Positions 22,065 through 33,451 of a DNA stretch of 64,000 nt are shown piece by piece. This DNA comes from Podocnemis expansa. Lineage: Eukaryota; Chordata; Testudines; Podocnemididae. Numbering within the stretch: the first letter of the stretch is position 1; each line of letters starts with the position of its first letter. The notes under the pieces were generated by a model. It saw only the letters and a list, made by a program, of their open reading frames with translations, was not told the DNA's origin and made no database searches. A program made the position numbers and the translations under genes. The stretch lies in the NCBI GenBank assembly GCA_007922195.1, contig ML681990.1, positions 41,996,411-42,060,410 on the forward strand, given 5' to 3'.

Positions 22065-22562
22065 CAAGGAGTCTTGTGGCACTTAAAGACTAACAAATTT
22101 ATTTATCACATAAGTGTTCATGGGAGAAATTCCCATTTCATCAGGTGCCTTAAAGATGGGGGAACTTACAGAATGGGAGGAAAAAAATGCAGGGAAGTGT
22201 AAATCATGGGATCAGGTCAGATATGCACATTTGACTGTGTGAAAGCAGGATTAAATCATGACTATAGATTCTTTTCCCATCACAACAGATGATTTGACCT
22301 TACCTTCCTCCCAGTACTATTTCTCAGTGTTTGCATCTTAACAACTGCTTTGATTTGCTGTTACAGTATGACCTGATCCCATGACTTACACTTCCCTGCC
22401 CTTATTTTCCTCCTATTTTGTAAGTTCTCCAATCTTCAAAGCATCCAACGAAATGGGGTTTTCTCCTATGAAAGCTCATGCAATAAATTTGTTAGTCTTC
22501 AAGTGCCACAGGACTCCTTGCTTGTTTTGCTGAGCTAGACTAACATGGCTGTCCTTTTGGAA
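22065..22562. mobile_element. Short palindromic PLE copy inside CR1
   Basis: The 498-bp copy is flanked by the 12-bp duplication CTTGGCAATAAG (22053-22064 and 22563-22574). The left part (from 'caaggagtcttgtggcac' to about 22228) is the inverted complement of the right part (about 22362-22525), forming a long hairpin. The right end adds the module 'gagctagactaacatggctg'. Inverted terminal copies and variable-length duplications are typical of Penelope-like elements (family knowledge). It has no coding capacity. Confidence 0.72.
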
Positions 22563-22574
22563 CTTGGCAATAAG

Positions 22575-22745
22575 AACACACTGTTACCTCATAACCAGCA
22601 TTTCGTCCACTTGAACCCTCAGGTCCTTTTCTGCAGCACTGGTGCCTAGCCAGTTGGTCCCCAGTCTGTAGCAGTGCATGGGATTCTTTTGGCCTAAGTG
22701 CAAGACTCTACATTTGTCTTAATGAAATACATCAGTTTGCTTGTT
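22575..22745 (-). mobile_element. CR1 LINE continuation
   Basis: The sequence resumes the CR1 consensus interrupted at 22052 (aaccctcaggtccttttctgcagc..., ctaagtgcaagactctacatttgtc). It is comparable to the equivalent part of 29279-30171. The inner edge begins after the second CTTGGCAATAAG copy. Confidence 0.7.
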
Positions 22746-22934
22746 TTCTCAAGTTATAATTTCCTTTTTTAGCCACTTGGAAAGAATGTATGATTTTAGA
22801 TTAGTGCTAAAGAGTACAATTGTCAAATTCAGGTCTCAATTTTCTGCTGGGTTGTGGCCACTTTATGTCGTTTCACTGGTGTACAGTGGCCCTATTCCTA
22901 TCTCTGAATGATACACCATAGAAAGAGTTTACAC

Positions 22935-23260
22935 CAGGGGTTCCCAGCCTATGGCCTGTGGACTCCTGGGGGGCTGCAGAGGTATTTCAGGGGTCCATGG
23001 ACACACAATCCAGCAAGGGCCAGAACCCAGCGGGGGATGCTGCTACTCTGTGGTGGCCAGTGGGGGTCAGAATCTGGAGGGGGAATCCTGCTGCCACCTC
23101 CACTCTGCGACAGGGTCCAGATCCCAGTTGTGCTGCCACTCTGCAGAGGGGACCAGATCCCAGCAGTGGCAGCATCTCGCCCCTCCCAAGGGTGGGGAGC
23201 CAGCATAATTTTTTTATTTTTAAAAGAGTCCCACCCACTTGAAAAGGTTTGGAACCCCTG
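22935..23260. mobile_element. hAT-type MITE, CAGGGGTTCCCA ends
   Basis: Inverted ends CAGGGGTTCCCA and TTTGGAACCCCTG enclose 326 bp. The flanking 8 bp (GTTTACAC at 22927-22934, TTCTACAT at 23261-23268) match only in part, as expected for an aged 8-bp hAT duplication. The GC-rich interior yields spurious frames on both strands. Confidence 0.72.
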
Positions 23261-23932
23261 TTCTACATGTTGCCTGGAAAGTATGTTGTGGCACAGAACT
23301 GGTATAAAGGCAACTTCAGCTAGAGCGTAGCAAATTTCAAAGAATAATTGTCAGCTTCCTCTGGAAAGCTATTTTTGGGAAAAGAAGTGATTTTCTGAAG
23401 AGATGGATCAGGACTGACTCACATTGCATGGTATTTAGATGTGTGGATGCTGGCCTCTGTCAAAATCAATGACACATGTGGAGACAGTTTTCCTACCATC
23501 ACTGGTACGCATTCATAGGTGTGCGTTTATAGACATAACAGTATAAGCAAGAGAATTATATTAACAATTAGATCAGATTTGACTTTCAGATGTCATTTGT
23601 TGGAATCAAGCTAACTACTGTATATTAAATATCTCTATTTACAGATAATATGTTTTTGGTCTATGGGGCCATGTTACTATTTTTAGTTAAAGAAACTTGT
23701 CCACATATTTACATATGTTTCATACCTGTGCATCCTTTCCCCTTTCACAGTGAATAGCTACTAGAACAAAGGCCAGGTGGGGCAGGTCTGTGGGGTTCTA
23801 TTCTCTTTTGTTCTCCTCTGCCATTCCCTTGCTTTCCACACAACAACATACACAAATGAGAACAGTGATGGAAGTTCTTTTTGAAGTTATTTGCTCTTCC
23901 GTGTTCAGGGTCCTGCTTTGTATATCTTAGAT

Positions 23933-24441
23933 CAGTGGTTCCCAACCTTTTTGGCTCAAGAGCCACAGATTTTATAATGCTGAAGTCTCCCCTAGCAGGC
24001 CCCCATCCCACTGTTGCCAGATGGAAGGAGTACAGCAAGAAGGGTGTCTCCATGCTGACATTCTGTCTCCTTGGCTGGAACAGGGAAACCACACATCCTC
24101 TACCCCTGTGCGCTCCAACTGGGTCCTTAGACAGTGGCTCCCTTTTGCAGTCAAGGGGATGGAAGATCAGTGCTCCCCTCCCTCTGGATGCAGCAGGGAC
24201 CCTGGAGCCAGTGGAGCGCTTTGCTGTGTTCCCTGCTGGAGCTGGGGGGAGGGGAGTGCTGATCTCCCATCACCTTGGCTGCAGCAAGGCACCTAGACCT
24301 GTCTTTTAGCCCTGTGGAAATGAACTCCAACTACTGCTTTAAGGAGCAGCCCCTGTAGCCAGCAGGAGGGGGCGCCATGGGCTACTTTGTAAGCTCCCAA
24401 GGGCCACTTTTGTTCTCAGGGCCACAGATTAGGAACCTCTG
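23933..24441. mobile_element. hAT-type MITE, CAGTGGTTCCCAACC end
   Basis: The element is 509 bp, starts CAGTGGTTCCCAACCTTTTT and ends TTAGGAACCTCTG. It is flanked by a perfect 8-bp duplication TCTTAGAT (23925-23932 and 24442-24449), diagnostic of hAT insertion. It encodes no transposase. Confidence 0.85.
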
Positions 24442-24449
24442 TCTTAGAT

Positions 24450-27259
24450 TCTCAGCTCTTTAGAGCATGGAACAAGCATTACTATATGTTTGTATAACAC
24501 AGGGTAAACTAATGGTGTCATATATGTTATTATAACATATACAAGGGCCAAATTCTCAACATGCTATTGCACTTCTGCACCAGAACTGATAAGAAGCTCC
24601 CTAATCTGATGTATGTGGAACCCTTAGGTTACACAGAGCCAGTGTAGCTACAGGCGGCCATATACACAGTCCCTGGTACAGCCAGTAGCTATAGCATGTC
24701 ACTAGAATATGGCAGCCCTCTGGCTAATCCTGACGGCTAGAGCAGCTCTTTGTTGCGGCATGCATCATAAAGGAGACTTTCTACTCTTTATTTCTGCAAC
24801 AATGATTTTCATCTCACCCTCTGCTTGAAAATAACAGCCACATAAAGACCCATGATTCATAATCCAAAACAATGTTCATGCCTATAGGAAAATGAAAGTT
24901 GCAGCAGACTGCCATGCAAGTACAGTTTGAGTTTAGAAGCACCATATTAGCTAGGGAGCATGGGGTGTCCTTATTTTGCCTTCTCATACTAAAGGAGACA
25001 AAACTAGTCAGTATGTGAAGCCCCATCATGCACTTTATTTTGTGTCCTGCTAACACTTTCTGTGAGACACACGTCTGGTCTTCTTGACATATATTGCCCC
25101 CTTATGGACAATGAATAGTTATAAACAAAAAAACTAATTATATTTATAACATTTACAGAATATTTCCCAGGAAATACAAGTTTCCCACTTTGACAGATAT
25201 AACCATGTGGGATATCTTGTGAAGGCTCTATACAAGCCACTTTTATAGGATGGCCTTGTTGGTCTCCCCTTCCACTGAATTTTATACCACACTGGACAGG
25301 GCACCTCCCAATACCAAAGAGATAAACCTTTCTGAATTAAGGTATGAGACTAGCTCAGAAATATTAGCATAATGTCCTAATAGGTAGTTGGCTGAGACTT
25401 TCTATCTTGGCTTTCAGTGTGCAAATGTTAAGCTGATGCAAAGTGAGGTAAAGAGCAAATCAGATTATATTTGCTAAATGACAGTGCAAACCACAGAAAG
25501 AAAAGGAGAGCAGGAGAAAATGCATTCCCTAGCCAGGAAGATATTGAATATTTAGAATGAGGAAATATGTAGATTTAAAGAGGTTGGGGGCAGGTGGGTG
25601 GCATTCATAGCTTTCTTCTCCACTATGAATTAAACGAGAGCCTAACTGTTAAATACAGAAAATGAGGATAGTGGAGAAACTATTTTTAATTTTTCTTCTT
25701 TTCACATACAGCCTCTTGTTGCCTTGTCATGGAAGCATGTGTGTGAGAGAGCAATCCTTTATTCTCAAGGCAGAGAAAATATATAGATGAGTCCAACCTC
25801 AGCCAGTTGGACCGCAGGTCAGTAGCCTCTTTGCTGGTTGCATGTATGCTGAAAGGACTGGTGGCCAAGCACCCAAAATAAGCCAAATTTGAGGGACATT
25901 GTGACACTATGAACCAAGTTACAATGCAACTCACTCCAAGTTGTCCTAGTCACCCACCCATCATGTCAGCAGGGAAGAGGATCTGTTATTATACCACCTA
26001 GATCTGGTGAGGAGACAATGGGGAAGGGGGACTGGTCCCCAGCTACCCGCCCGCCCCAACCTTTATTGCAGCCTTGTCAAGCTCAGATTCTCAAAAGGGT
26101 GGTCATAACCCCCTATTTAAAAAGGCAGGAGCGTGGCCCTTTGCCTCTCCCCCCACTTCTATGGCTCATGGGATAGCATGACTTTGCTGCCAGAACATCC
26201 TCAGAAGCTGGGTGATTGGGTCACAAGCCTCTGCTGATGTGGTTTTTCCCTAATACACCTCAACAGCCATTCACCCAACCCCCCAGTACAGTCAACCAAC
26301 CATCCCCCCTCATCCTCTGAACAGAGATTAAATGCTGGTCCAGGGTGATTTTGGGTGTGCTTGGTGGGCAGTGGTGCTGGGATTGTGACTGCGAGGTTCA
26401 GAGAAGTGCTGGTAGAACTACTGGGACTCAGCCCTGAAGCATATAAAAGTTCTCTGGGCTGGCTGATAGTGCATCTACCTTAGGACACTTGCTCGCGAAG
26501 TCACAAGATACTCAGCCTTCTGGAGGAAAGAATTCAGCAGGCCTTGAGTGGTGGAAGCACCTGGGGAGCTATGCCCAATCAAAGAGCATTGCTACAGCTT
26601 ATCTCTGAGACACGTTAAGTTCAGATAGTGGTATGATTAGTGGGTTGAAAAGTAAATCAGCACTTAGGTGACCAAGGTCCACTTACCTCATACAATTGCA
26701 GCTCTCCTCTTCCTTATGATGACAGTCCCAAGAATCAGCTCTACAGATGGATTAAGGAGCCCTAAGCTGCCCACATTCATGGGCCCCCCCTCTCCCCAGC
26801 ACCCTGGGACTGCCCCCCCCATGGCAGTGGCCAGTCGGGGAGCAGTGCGGGGCAGTGCTTGGGCACGCTGTCCCTGGCATGGCCTGGCAGGTCACCATTT
26901 GGTGCTGGGAGGGCCCTGGCTGGCACTGGTGGGGGTGGGAGGAAGCATCCTGAGGCCAGAGGCCACTGTCCCAGGGACTAAGCAAAAACTGAAAGCAAAC
27001 CCCCTTATTTTTTTAAAAAAAGATATTTCAATCCACCATGGCAAACTAATAGCTGAATAATGGATATCTTATACGTAATCCCAGCTCAGTGGAATGGTTT
27101 TGCTACCCCCCATGACATATTGGTGAAACAGACCTGAGAAATTTTGCAGAGGCCTAATGCCCACATAGTTACCCAAAGAGTCTGCTTAGCAACCAAGAAC
27201 CACTTCAGGAAAAATAAAATCCCTCACAGTTTGGGAGCTGGTCAGGGCCAGAATAAAGC
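24450..27259. other. Intergenic, no gene recognised
   Basis: Mostly unique sequence. A GC-rich C-run block (about 26755-26990) gives a spurious 130-codon frame. A TATAAAAG box with a downstream transcribed-looking stretch near 26440 could be an old LTR, but I found no LTR ends. Confidence 0.4.
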
Positions 27260-27685
27260 ACAAGCTTTAGGGGCTGCAGCCCCAGCCCCTGACCAAAAGT
27301 GGGGGGGCGCTCACTGCCATGCCAAAATCCGGCCCTGCTCAGGCCAGCAGAGCACTGGCTGGGTCTCTGCAGCTCAGACTGCCCTGCTCGCTCACTTCTG
27401 TCAGGTCCCAGGGGTCCAGTGGGGTGGCCCAACAGTACTCCAGACCCTGGAAGGCTGCCACTGGAGGCATCAGCTGATCTTGCCCCCACTCCTGGAATGC
27501 TGCAGCCACATGCCGGCCCACCCCGCCCCTGAGCTCTCTGGTCTGGCCCGGCAGGTCCCAGACTGGCATGGCTGGTGTGCCAGCAGCACTCCAGCCAGGG
27601 CTAGATTTTTGCAGGGTGGTAGCCCACCCCCACGTACTTTAGTTGTAGGCCAGGGGGCTGCAGCCCCTAAAGCGCCTGTGTAGAA
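27260..27685. repeat. GC-rich block with inverted ends
   Basis: The left words GCTTTAGGGGCTGCAGCCCC and the right words GGGGGCTGCAGCCCCTAAAGC are inverted copies around about 360 bp of GC-rich sequence. This suggests a non-autonomous DNA element. I found no duplication at the flanks, so family and exact limits are open. Confidence 0.5.
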
Positions 27686-27789
27686 ACTGGTTCTATTGCT
27701 TCCATATGTAGAAGAGAGGTCACTTCTTGCCCTAGCAATTGATTGTGAGGGGTCCCTGAAGAGGGATGGGGAAGGGGAATGTGTAGAAG

Positions 27790-29278
27790 AGCTAGATTTG
27801 ACATGTGTAGTGTAACCAGATGTTATGGCTTCCGGAACTCATTTGTCCAATGTTATATGCACCTGTGCATTCTGGAGGAGAGGCAGTGTCCGAAAGGATG
27901 GTAGAAAGTAAGATGTTGCAGCCGTAAATCCCTCTCAGTTGGCTTGCTGAAACACTCAACCAAGCCATTACAACTTCCCTTTGGCAGACAGGCATGGCTG
28001 AGACAATGTAGCTGAAGAAAGGCTCTTTTTTGACTATGCTGGCCTCTTGAGGGTGGGATGGGGGATCAGAGGTTCTATAATATGCTGAATTTAGAGCTGA
28101 TGAAGTTCTTTGTGCCACCTAAGACCTAATAAATCTCCTTTTATTTATGAGTATAAACCTCTAGGGCCAGCAGTGTGGCTTTTGAGTCCTTTGCAGTGTG
28201 GAGACTTGTATCCATTGAGCCACGAAGAGCTTGCACCTATCAAAGGGGGAGGTCTTTGGCAGTGCTCTGAACTGCTTGTGGAAGCCTAGAAGCTGTAGCC
28301 AAGATGCTATTCTCATGGCCACTGACGTGGAGGTAGACTGGGCTACAGTATCTGTGGCAGCCAAGGAGGACCGAAGCAATGTCTTTGCCAGGTGCTGACA
28401 ATGTTGTATAATGGACTTAAATTACTCCTGATGGTCTTCTGGGAGCTGGTCACTAAAAGAAGTGAATTAGTTATAAACAGTTGTATTTGGCCATGACTAG
28501 GCTAATGGTTTGACAGCCTGAACTGAAGTGTGGCTGAAGCAGCAGGTTTACAACTAAAAAGACTGAGACTCATGTGGTCCTTACTGTAGGGGGTGGACTG
28601 AGTAAGGTAGTATGGCTCCTTCATTGACAGCCTTCACTCCTGGGGAACTCAGAGATGGATAAGCAAATAGAAATTCCAGTTCCCTAGTTGGCACATAATT
28701 TTTACCTACTGTCTGGCAGGGAAGTGTTAAGGTATGTGTGGGAGGTATTTGCTAAACCACCTCAGTGGGCTACATAAAAGTATCTTTTACTAAAATGACA
28801 CTTTTCATAGCTGTTGAAGTATGTGAAATAGCCAGGAATTTTTGATGGGATTCCGGAACCTCCACTAAGAAAGTCTACACTACAGCATGTCAATTCACAT
28901 CTTCAGCTTCTGAAATGGCCTGAAGTCATCTACACAGAAGGTGGTGGAGGCATGACAGCTTCATCAGGTGATGAGGAAGACATATTAGTAAGCAGTTTCA
29001 TCTTCTTATAGGCCTTTGCCCTTGCTCCTCACAGGTCTCTTCTTTAGGCACAGGTGGTCATAAAGAGGGTTGAGGAGCACAGGGTCTTCTCTGTTCCCTT
29101 CAGCATTGCTTAGACTTTTATGTAAATTGCTGATGACAACAAGCCCATGAATCACAGCAAGCCCATGGAGGGGACTCAAATGGCATTGATGGAGGAAGCT
29201 AATAATGTTTCTGCCAGGGGGATGCCATGTGAGGGCTATCCGTCTGTAATACTTCAAGTACAGGAAGGAGAGTGCTAG
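27790..29278 (-). pseudogene. DIRS retrotransposon ORF1 (gag-like) remnant
   Basis: Read on the minus strand, with stops and shifts, the order of motifs matches the gag-like ORF1 of vertebrate DIRS elements as I know it: SSPDEAV near 28970, a VPESHQKFLAI block, NYVPTRELEFLFAYPSLSS with VKAVNEG, FTSFSDQLPEDHQE, then LAATDTVAQSTSTSVAMRIA with SWLQLLGF and FDRCKLF near 28180-28370. It is heavily decayed. Assignment to DIRS rather than another YR-retrotransposon rests on motif order only. Sequence towards 27790 and 29278 is assumed to belong to it. Confidence 0.55.
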
Positions 29279-30171
29279 CATCATAGAAACTGGAACGGAC
29301 CATGACGGGTCATCGCGTCTAGATCCCTGCACTCATAGCAGGACCAAGTACCCCCAATTAAACAATGCTTGACACATGTTTGTGTAATCTGCTCTTAAAA
29401 ACCTCCAAGGTAGGCGATTGCACAACCTTCCCAGGCAACTTATTCCAGTGCTTACTCACTCTGACAGTTAGTTTGTTCTATCATCTGTGATTAAAGCGAA
29501 TAATTTTTCTCCATCTTCCTCATAAAAGCCTTTTAGGTACTTGAAAACTGTTTTCATATCCCCCTCAGTCTCCTTTCTTCTGGACTAAACAAACCCAGCT
29601 TTTTCAATCTTCCCTCATAGTTCAAATGGTCCAGACCTCTAATCATTTTTTTTGCCCTTCTCTGAACTTTCTCCACTTTCTCCACATCCTTTTCGAAATG
29701 AGGCACCCAAAACCGGGCACAGTACTCGAGTTGAGGCCTAATCAGTGCAGAGTAGAGTGGAAGATTCACTTCTACTGTCTTATTCACAACATTTCTGTTA
29801 ATACATCCCAGAATGGTGTGTGCTTCTTTTGCAACAGTGTTACTCTGCTGATTCATATTTAGCTTGTGATCCACTATTACACCCAGATCCTTTTCTGCAG
29901 TACTCCTTCTGGCAGTCACTGTCCTTTTTATATGTATGCAATGGGTTGTTCAACCCTAGTGGAGTACTTGGCACTTACCTTTATTGAATTTCATTCTGTT
30001 TATCTCAGACCATTTCACCAGGCCAGTCAAATAATCCTTCACAGCACTCCACCCCATCCCAGCTTAGTATCATCTGCAAACTTTAGAAGTTTGATCTTTA
30101 TGCCATCATCTAAGTCACTGATAAAAGTGTTGAACAAAATCAGACCCACATATCTCCTAGATATGTCCTAG
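29279..30171 (-). mobile_element. CR1 LINE fragment, older subfamily
   Basis: The minus-strand frame at 29554-29919 encodes the post-RT C-terminal part of CR1 ORF2: AEKDLGVIVDHKLNMNQQ, YSALIRPQLEYCARFW, VQRRAKKMIRGLDHLNYE, LFSPEERRLRG. The 3' end lies near 29279. The part from 29930 to 30171 continues the same LINE with more decay. It sits between two pieces attributed to a DIRS ORF1. Confidence 0.85.
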
Positions 30172-30499
30172 TTATAGTAGGGAAACACTCTACTGAAATT
30201 TGGGACCTTGATATGTTGTCTTCCATACACTCTAAGCGTGGGGAGATAACTGTTCAGTTTGGAGAGTAAATGAGGGTGAGTATGCTGCTCTAGTTGATAG
30301 AGCAGTCTGTGATCAAGAGGCTTGACAATGATAAATCCCCAGCACTTGTTAACAGAGAAAACTCTGGTTTGGCAGATATAATCAGATCCTTAGGGCACCA
30401 ATGACTGGGTTGAGCAGGAAATCAGTGGAGGGTGGCTTTAAACAGAGGCATCGTTGGTGCTGGGCACCCAGGGCAGCCAGGACCTGTCCACCCACGGCT

Positions 30500-30830
30500 G
30501 CGGTGGGGAATCCAGGGCCCAGCTGCCCATAGCAGAGACAGCCTCCGTCCCTGGCCAGAGATGCTGAGCCCGGCTGCCCGTAGCCACAGCAGCCCTGTCC
30601 TCGGCCGGGGATGTGGGGCCCGGCTACCCACATCCATTTCTGGCCCCATCCCCAGCCGGGGATCTGGGGCCCAGCCACCCGTGGCCGTGGCGGGCAATCC
30701 GGGCCCTGGCCGCCCACGCTAGCAGCAGCCCCATCCCCAGCCGGGGATGCAGGACGCCGCTGCCCGCAGCTGCTTCCAGCCCCGGCCCCGGCCGGGAATG
30801 CGGGGCCTTGCCACCCATGGTGGCGCGGCG
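30500..30830. repeat. GC-rich minisatellite, about 50-bp unit
   Basis: About seven diverged units containing GCCGGGGATGYGGGGCCC and GGCTRCCC start near 30502, 30552, 30602, 30656, 30688, 30740 and 30792. The whole GC-rich block is about 30430-30960. Frames of up to 186 codons on both strands are artefacts of this repeat. Confidence 0.7.
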
Positions 30831-31061
30831 GCTTCTGGCCCTGTCTCTGGCCAGGGGGCGGGGGCCTGCAGGCTGGGGACGTGGCCTGCGGGGTGGGTGC
30901 AGGGCCTGGGCCTGTGCCCCGGGTCCCTCCCCCGGCCAGCAACGCCTCTGGCTTCAGAACAGATGCAGCTGTTAGTGAGCAGGTGGTATGGGATTCCCTC
31001 AGTATAGTAGGTAGGTGAGCAGTTCTTTTTATTATTTATTTCTTGTTATCAGTACCAAGTG

Positions 31062-31700
31062 TTATTCAGGGATGGGCATGGTCTTTTCAGCCCTTTCTCT
31101 GCCACTCTGCATATGCTTATCCAAACTCTGTACCGCATCTGTCTTAGATGACTGACTCCTCCTTCTTGGCTGTGGTAGAAGCCTCACTTGGTGCTTGCAC
31201 AGAACCCCTATTGAGAGCTGAGCTCTCTGTAACCTTCTCATGAGGCAGTGACTGAGCACTTCTTGGAGATTTACTTCTTACCTCTTGCTACTCAGAGGCA
31301 GATATCGATGAGGAGACTTTGGTGCCATAAGTGTAATCTCTGTTCAATATTGCCTACTTGTCCAGTATTGACCGAGATGTCAGTGTGGATGGGGCCTTAG
31401 TTGTCCTGGGCGCTTTATGGACAGGAGGGCTCTGCCAATCCTGGATCCAAAGTTGGACCTAAAGCTTGCTCCATCATTAGGCATTTAAGCTTAATTTCTC
31501 TATTCTTTCTGGATCTTCCCTTGAAGGAAGTACACATCTTGCACTTATTTAGATATGAGTATAACACAGGCTGTGGAGACACGATCCTGTATCAGAATAG
31601 CCTCATGATAGGAGAGGCAACTCTTCATTCCTGGGGCACATGGCATTTCCAAGCAAAGCCAATGAAAATTTAACAATGAAGAAGGGAAATCTCATAACTA
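31062..31700 (-). pseudogene. Possible N-terminal part of the DIRS ORF1
   Basis: Minus-strand translations here are Ser/Lys/Arg-rich (for example SKSPRSAQSLPHEKV) and contain a REDPERIEKLSLNA stretch comparable to the basic N-terminal half of DIRS ORF1. Position and strand fit an upstream continuation of 27790-29278, separated by CR1 and the minisatellite. The evidence is compositional and weak. Confidence 0.3.
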
Positions 31701-33414
31701 TATAAACTATTTCTGTGAATAAATAGGGGAGTTTTGTTTTGTTTTTTTAGGAAAAGAAAAGGAAAAGGGGACATTTGTTCCAAGGACTATAATACTACAA
31801 AGTAATTAATTATAAGGTAGCTCTCTGAGAAAAAGTTAAATATTAGAAAAAAGGCACACAGTAGACTCTGTCTGGGGCCAAAGGCAGATGCAAAAGAACT
31901 GAAGATGATTTGCCAGTAAAGCCCATGTGTGGGGCATATGCATGAGAAGAGTGAGCTGTGCTCCCTAAAACCTCTGCTCAAAAGGACAGAATGCAGGTGT
32001 CCCTGAACTGGATTACCCACCGGATGCTACTCAAAGGAAAAACATGGCTTTAGCTTCATTTTGTGTTGCTGCATACATTTTCTTTTCACATGAATATGAA
32101 TATGATCTTGTTAGTTCAGATAAAGTCTAAGAGTCCCCCCCATGTTTCATAACCTGCAGTATGCTCACTTATCAGTTAATAGAGATTTCTGAATGACGAA
32201 AAACACAAGATGTTTCCTCTGAGTAAGTTTAATGAAATAACTGCACTTCCACAACATTTCTTCAACAATAACATGGTTAAAATACAGCATATTACTATGG
32301 AAAGCATATGAACTTTAATAGTTTAATGACTGCTTAAAAAAGTTAACACACTTTACAAAAATAATCTTTATTTCTACAAGAAAGAATTTAAATACAGCAA
32401 GCGTATCAGGTTTCCCTCTATATTTCTCTCTTGCAATGTCAAACATCTATCTGAACTGTTGGCAAAATCTCTGATTCCATCTCTTTCATTTCCCAGAACC
32501 TGGGTTTAACTTTACAACATTAGAAAGTAGGCTGCAGTCAATTTAAATATGCTGTTATGTTTGAATCATATACTGGCAAAATTCCCCACCTTGATTTGCA
32601 TTTTTGCTCTCTGATCCACCACACACATCCCTATTGCATGTTCTGCACTTGTCATACTCAGTAAAGATTGCAGTACAATTTTTAAAATGTCTTCATTTGG
32701 TTTACAACTCGCCAATGTCCACATACTTCTGTCCTCCTAACTAATTTCCCCTTCCACATCTCCACTCCTCCATATGTTTTTAAGCTGCCTCCTTATCAGC
32801 ATCTCATTAAAACACACATCTGTGATTTTTTTTTTTACATTAGCCCACTACACCGCAACCATTAATTCTTTCTATTACCTCTGCACTGCAGATAAGAGAA
32901 TGTCAATGCAGTTTAGAGAAGCAGACTTTTGGCCAGCGACAGTGTGCATTGTCTTTAAAGGATAGAGATCCAGGCATTTCTAATTCACCATCACAGAAAC
33001 ACTTCATTCTAAAAGGCTCATTACTATCCCACAAGATATGCAATGTAAAAGTATACATTACTTTCTACACAAAGAAGAAAATTCTAGATGTGTTAATTTT
33101 AAAAACTTGTAAGGCAGATAATTCAGTCTGTTTAAATATGCCTTAAAAAAAAAAAAAAAAGCTTAACTACCAGCCCTTAGTTCAGTTGCTAAGGGATGAG
33201 TTCACTACTATTTTAAACTCCAGAAGATCAAATCAACCTCCTTAACTCAATATCAATATTATATCTGTTAACATCAAGTTGCACTAATGTGAAGGATTCC
33301 ACATTTAATTCTAGTTTTCTTTGAAAAATAGCTAACTATAAAGAGAAGTGCATATAACTACTCAGGATTTTAGCATTCTCCTTATCTGGCTGTTAAAGGA
33401 GTTTTTTAGAAAAG

Positions 33415-33451
<37 letters not shown>

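Noticed and set aside
28045..28140. Possible further Penelope end ('gatgaagttctttgtgccacctaagacc')
   Set aside because: The word order is only partly consistent and no inverted arm or duplication was found, so it is more likely part of the decayed DIRS sequence.
30290..30330. tRNA-like string 'ctagttgatagagcagtctg'
   Set aside because: There is no matching box B at the right distance and no cloverleaf, so it is not called as a tRNA.
30382..30942. Gly/Pro-rich frame of 186 codons (minus) and several plus-strand frames
   Set aside because: They are translations of a GC-rich minisatellite with a unit of about 50 bp.
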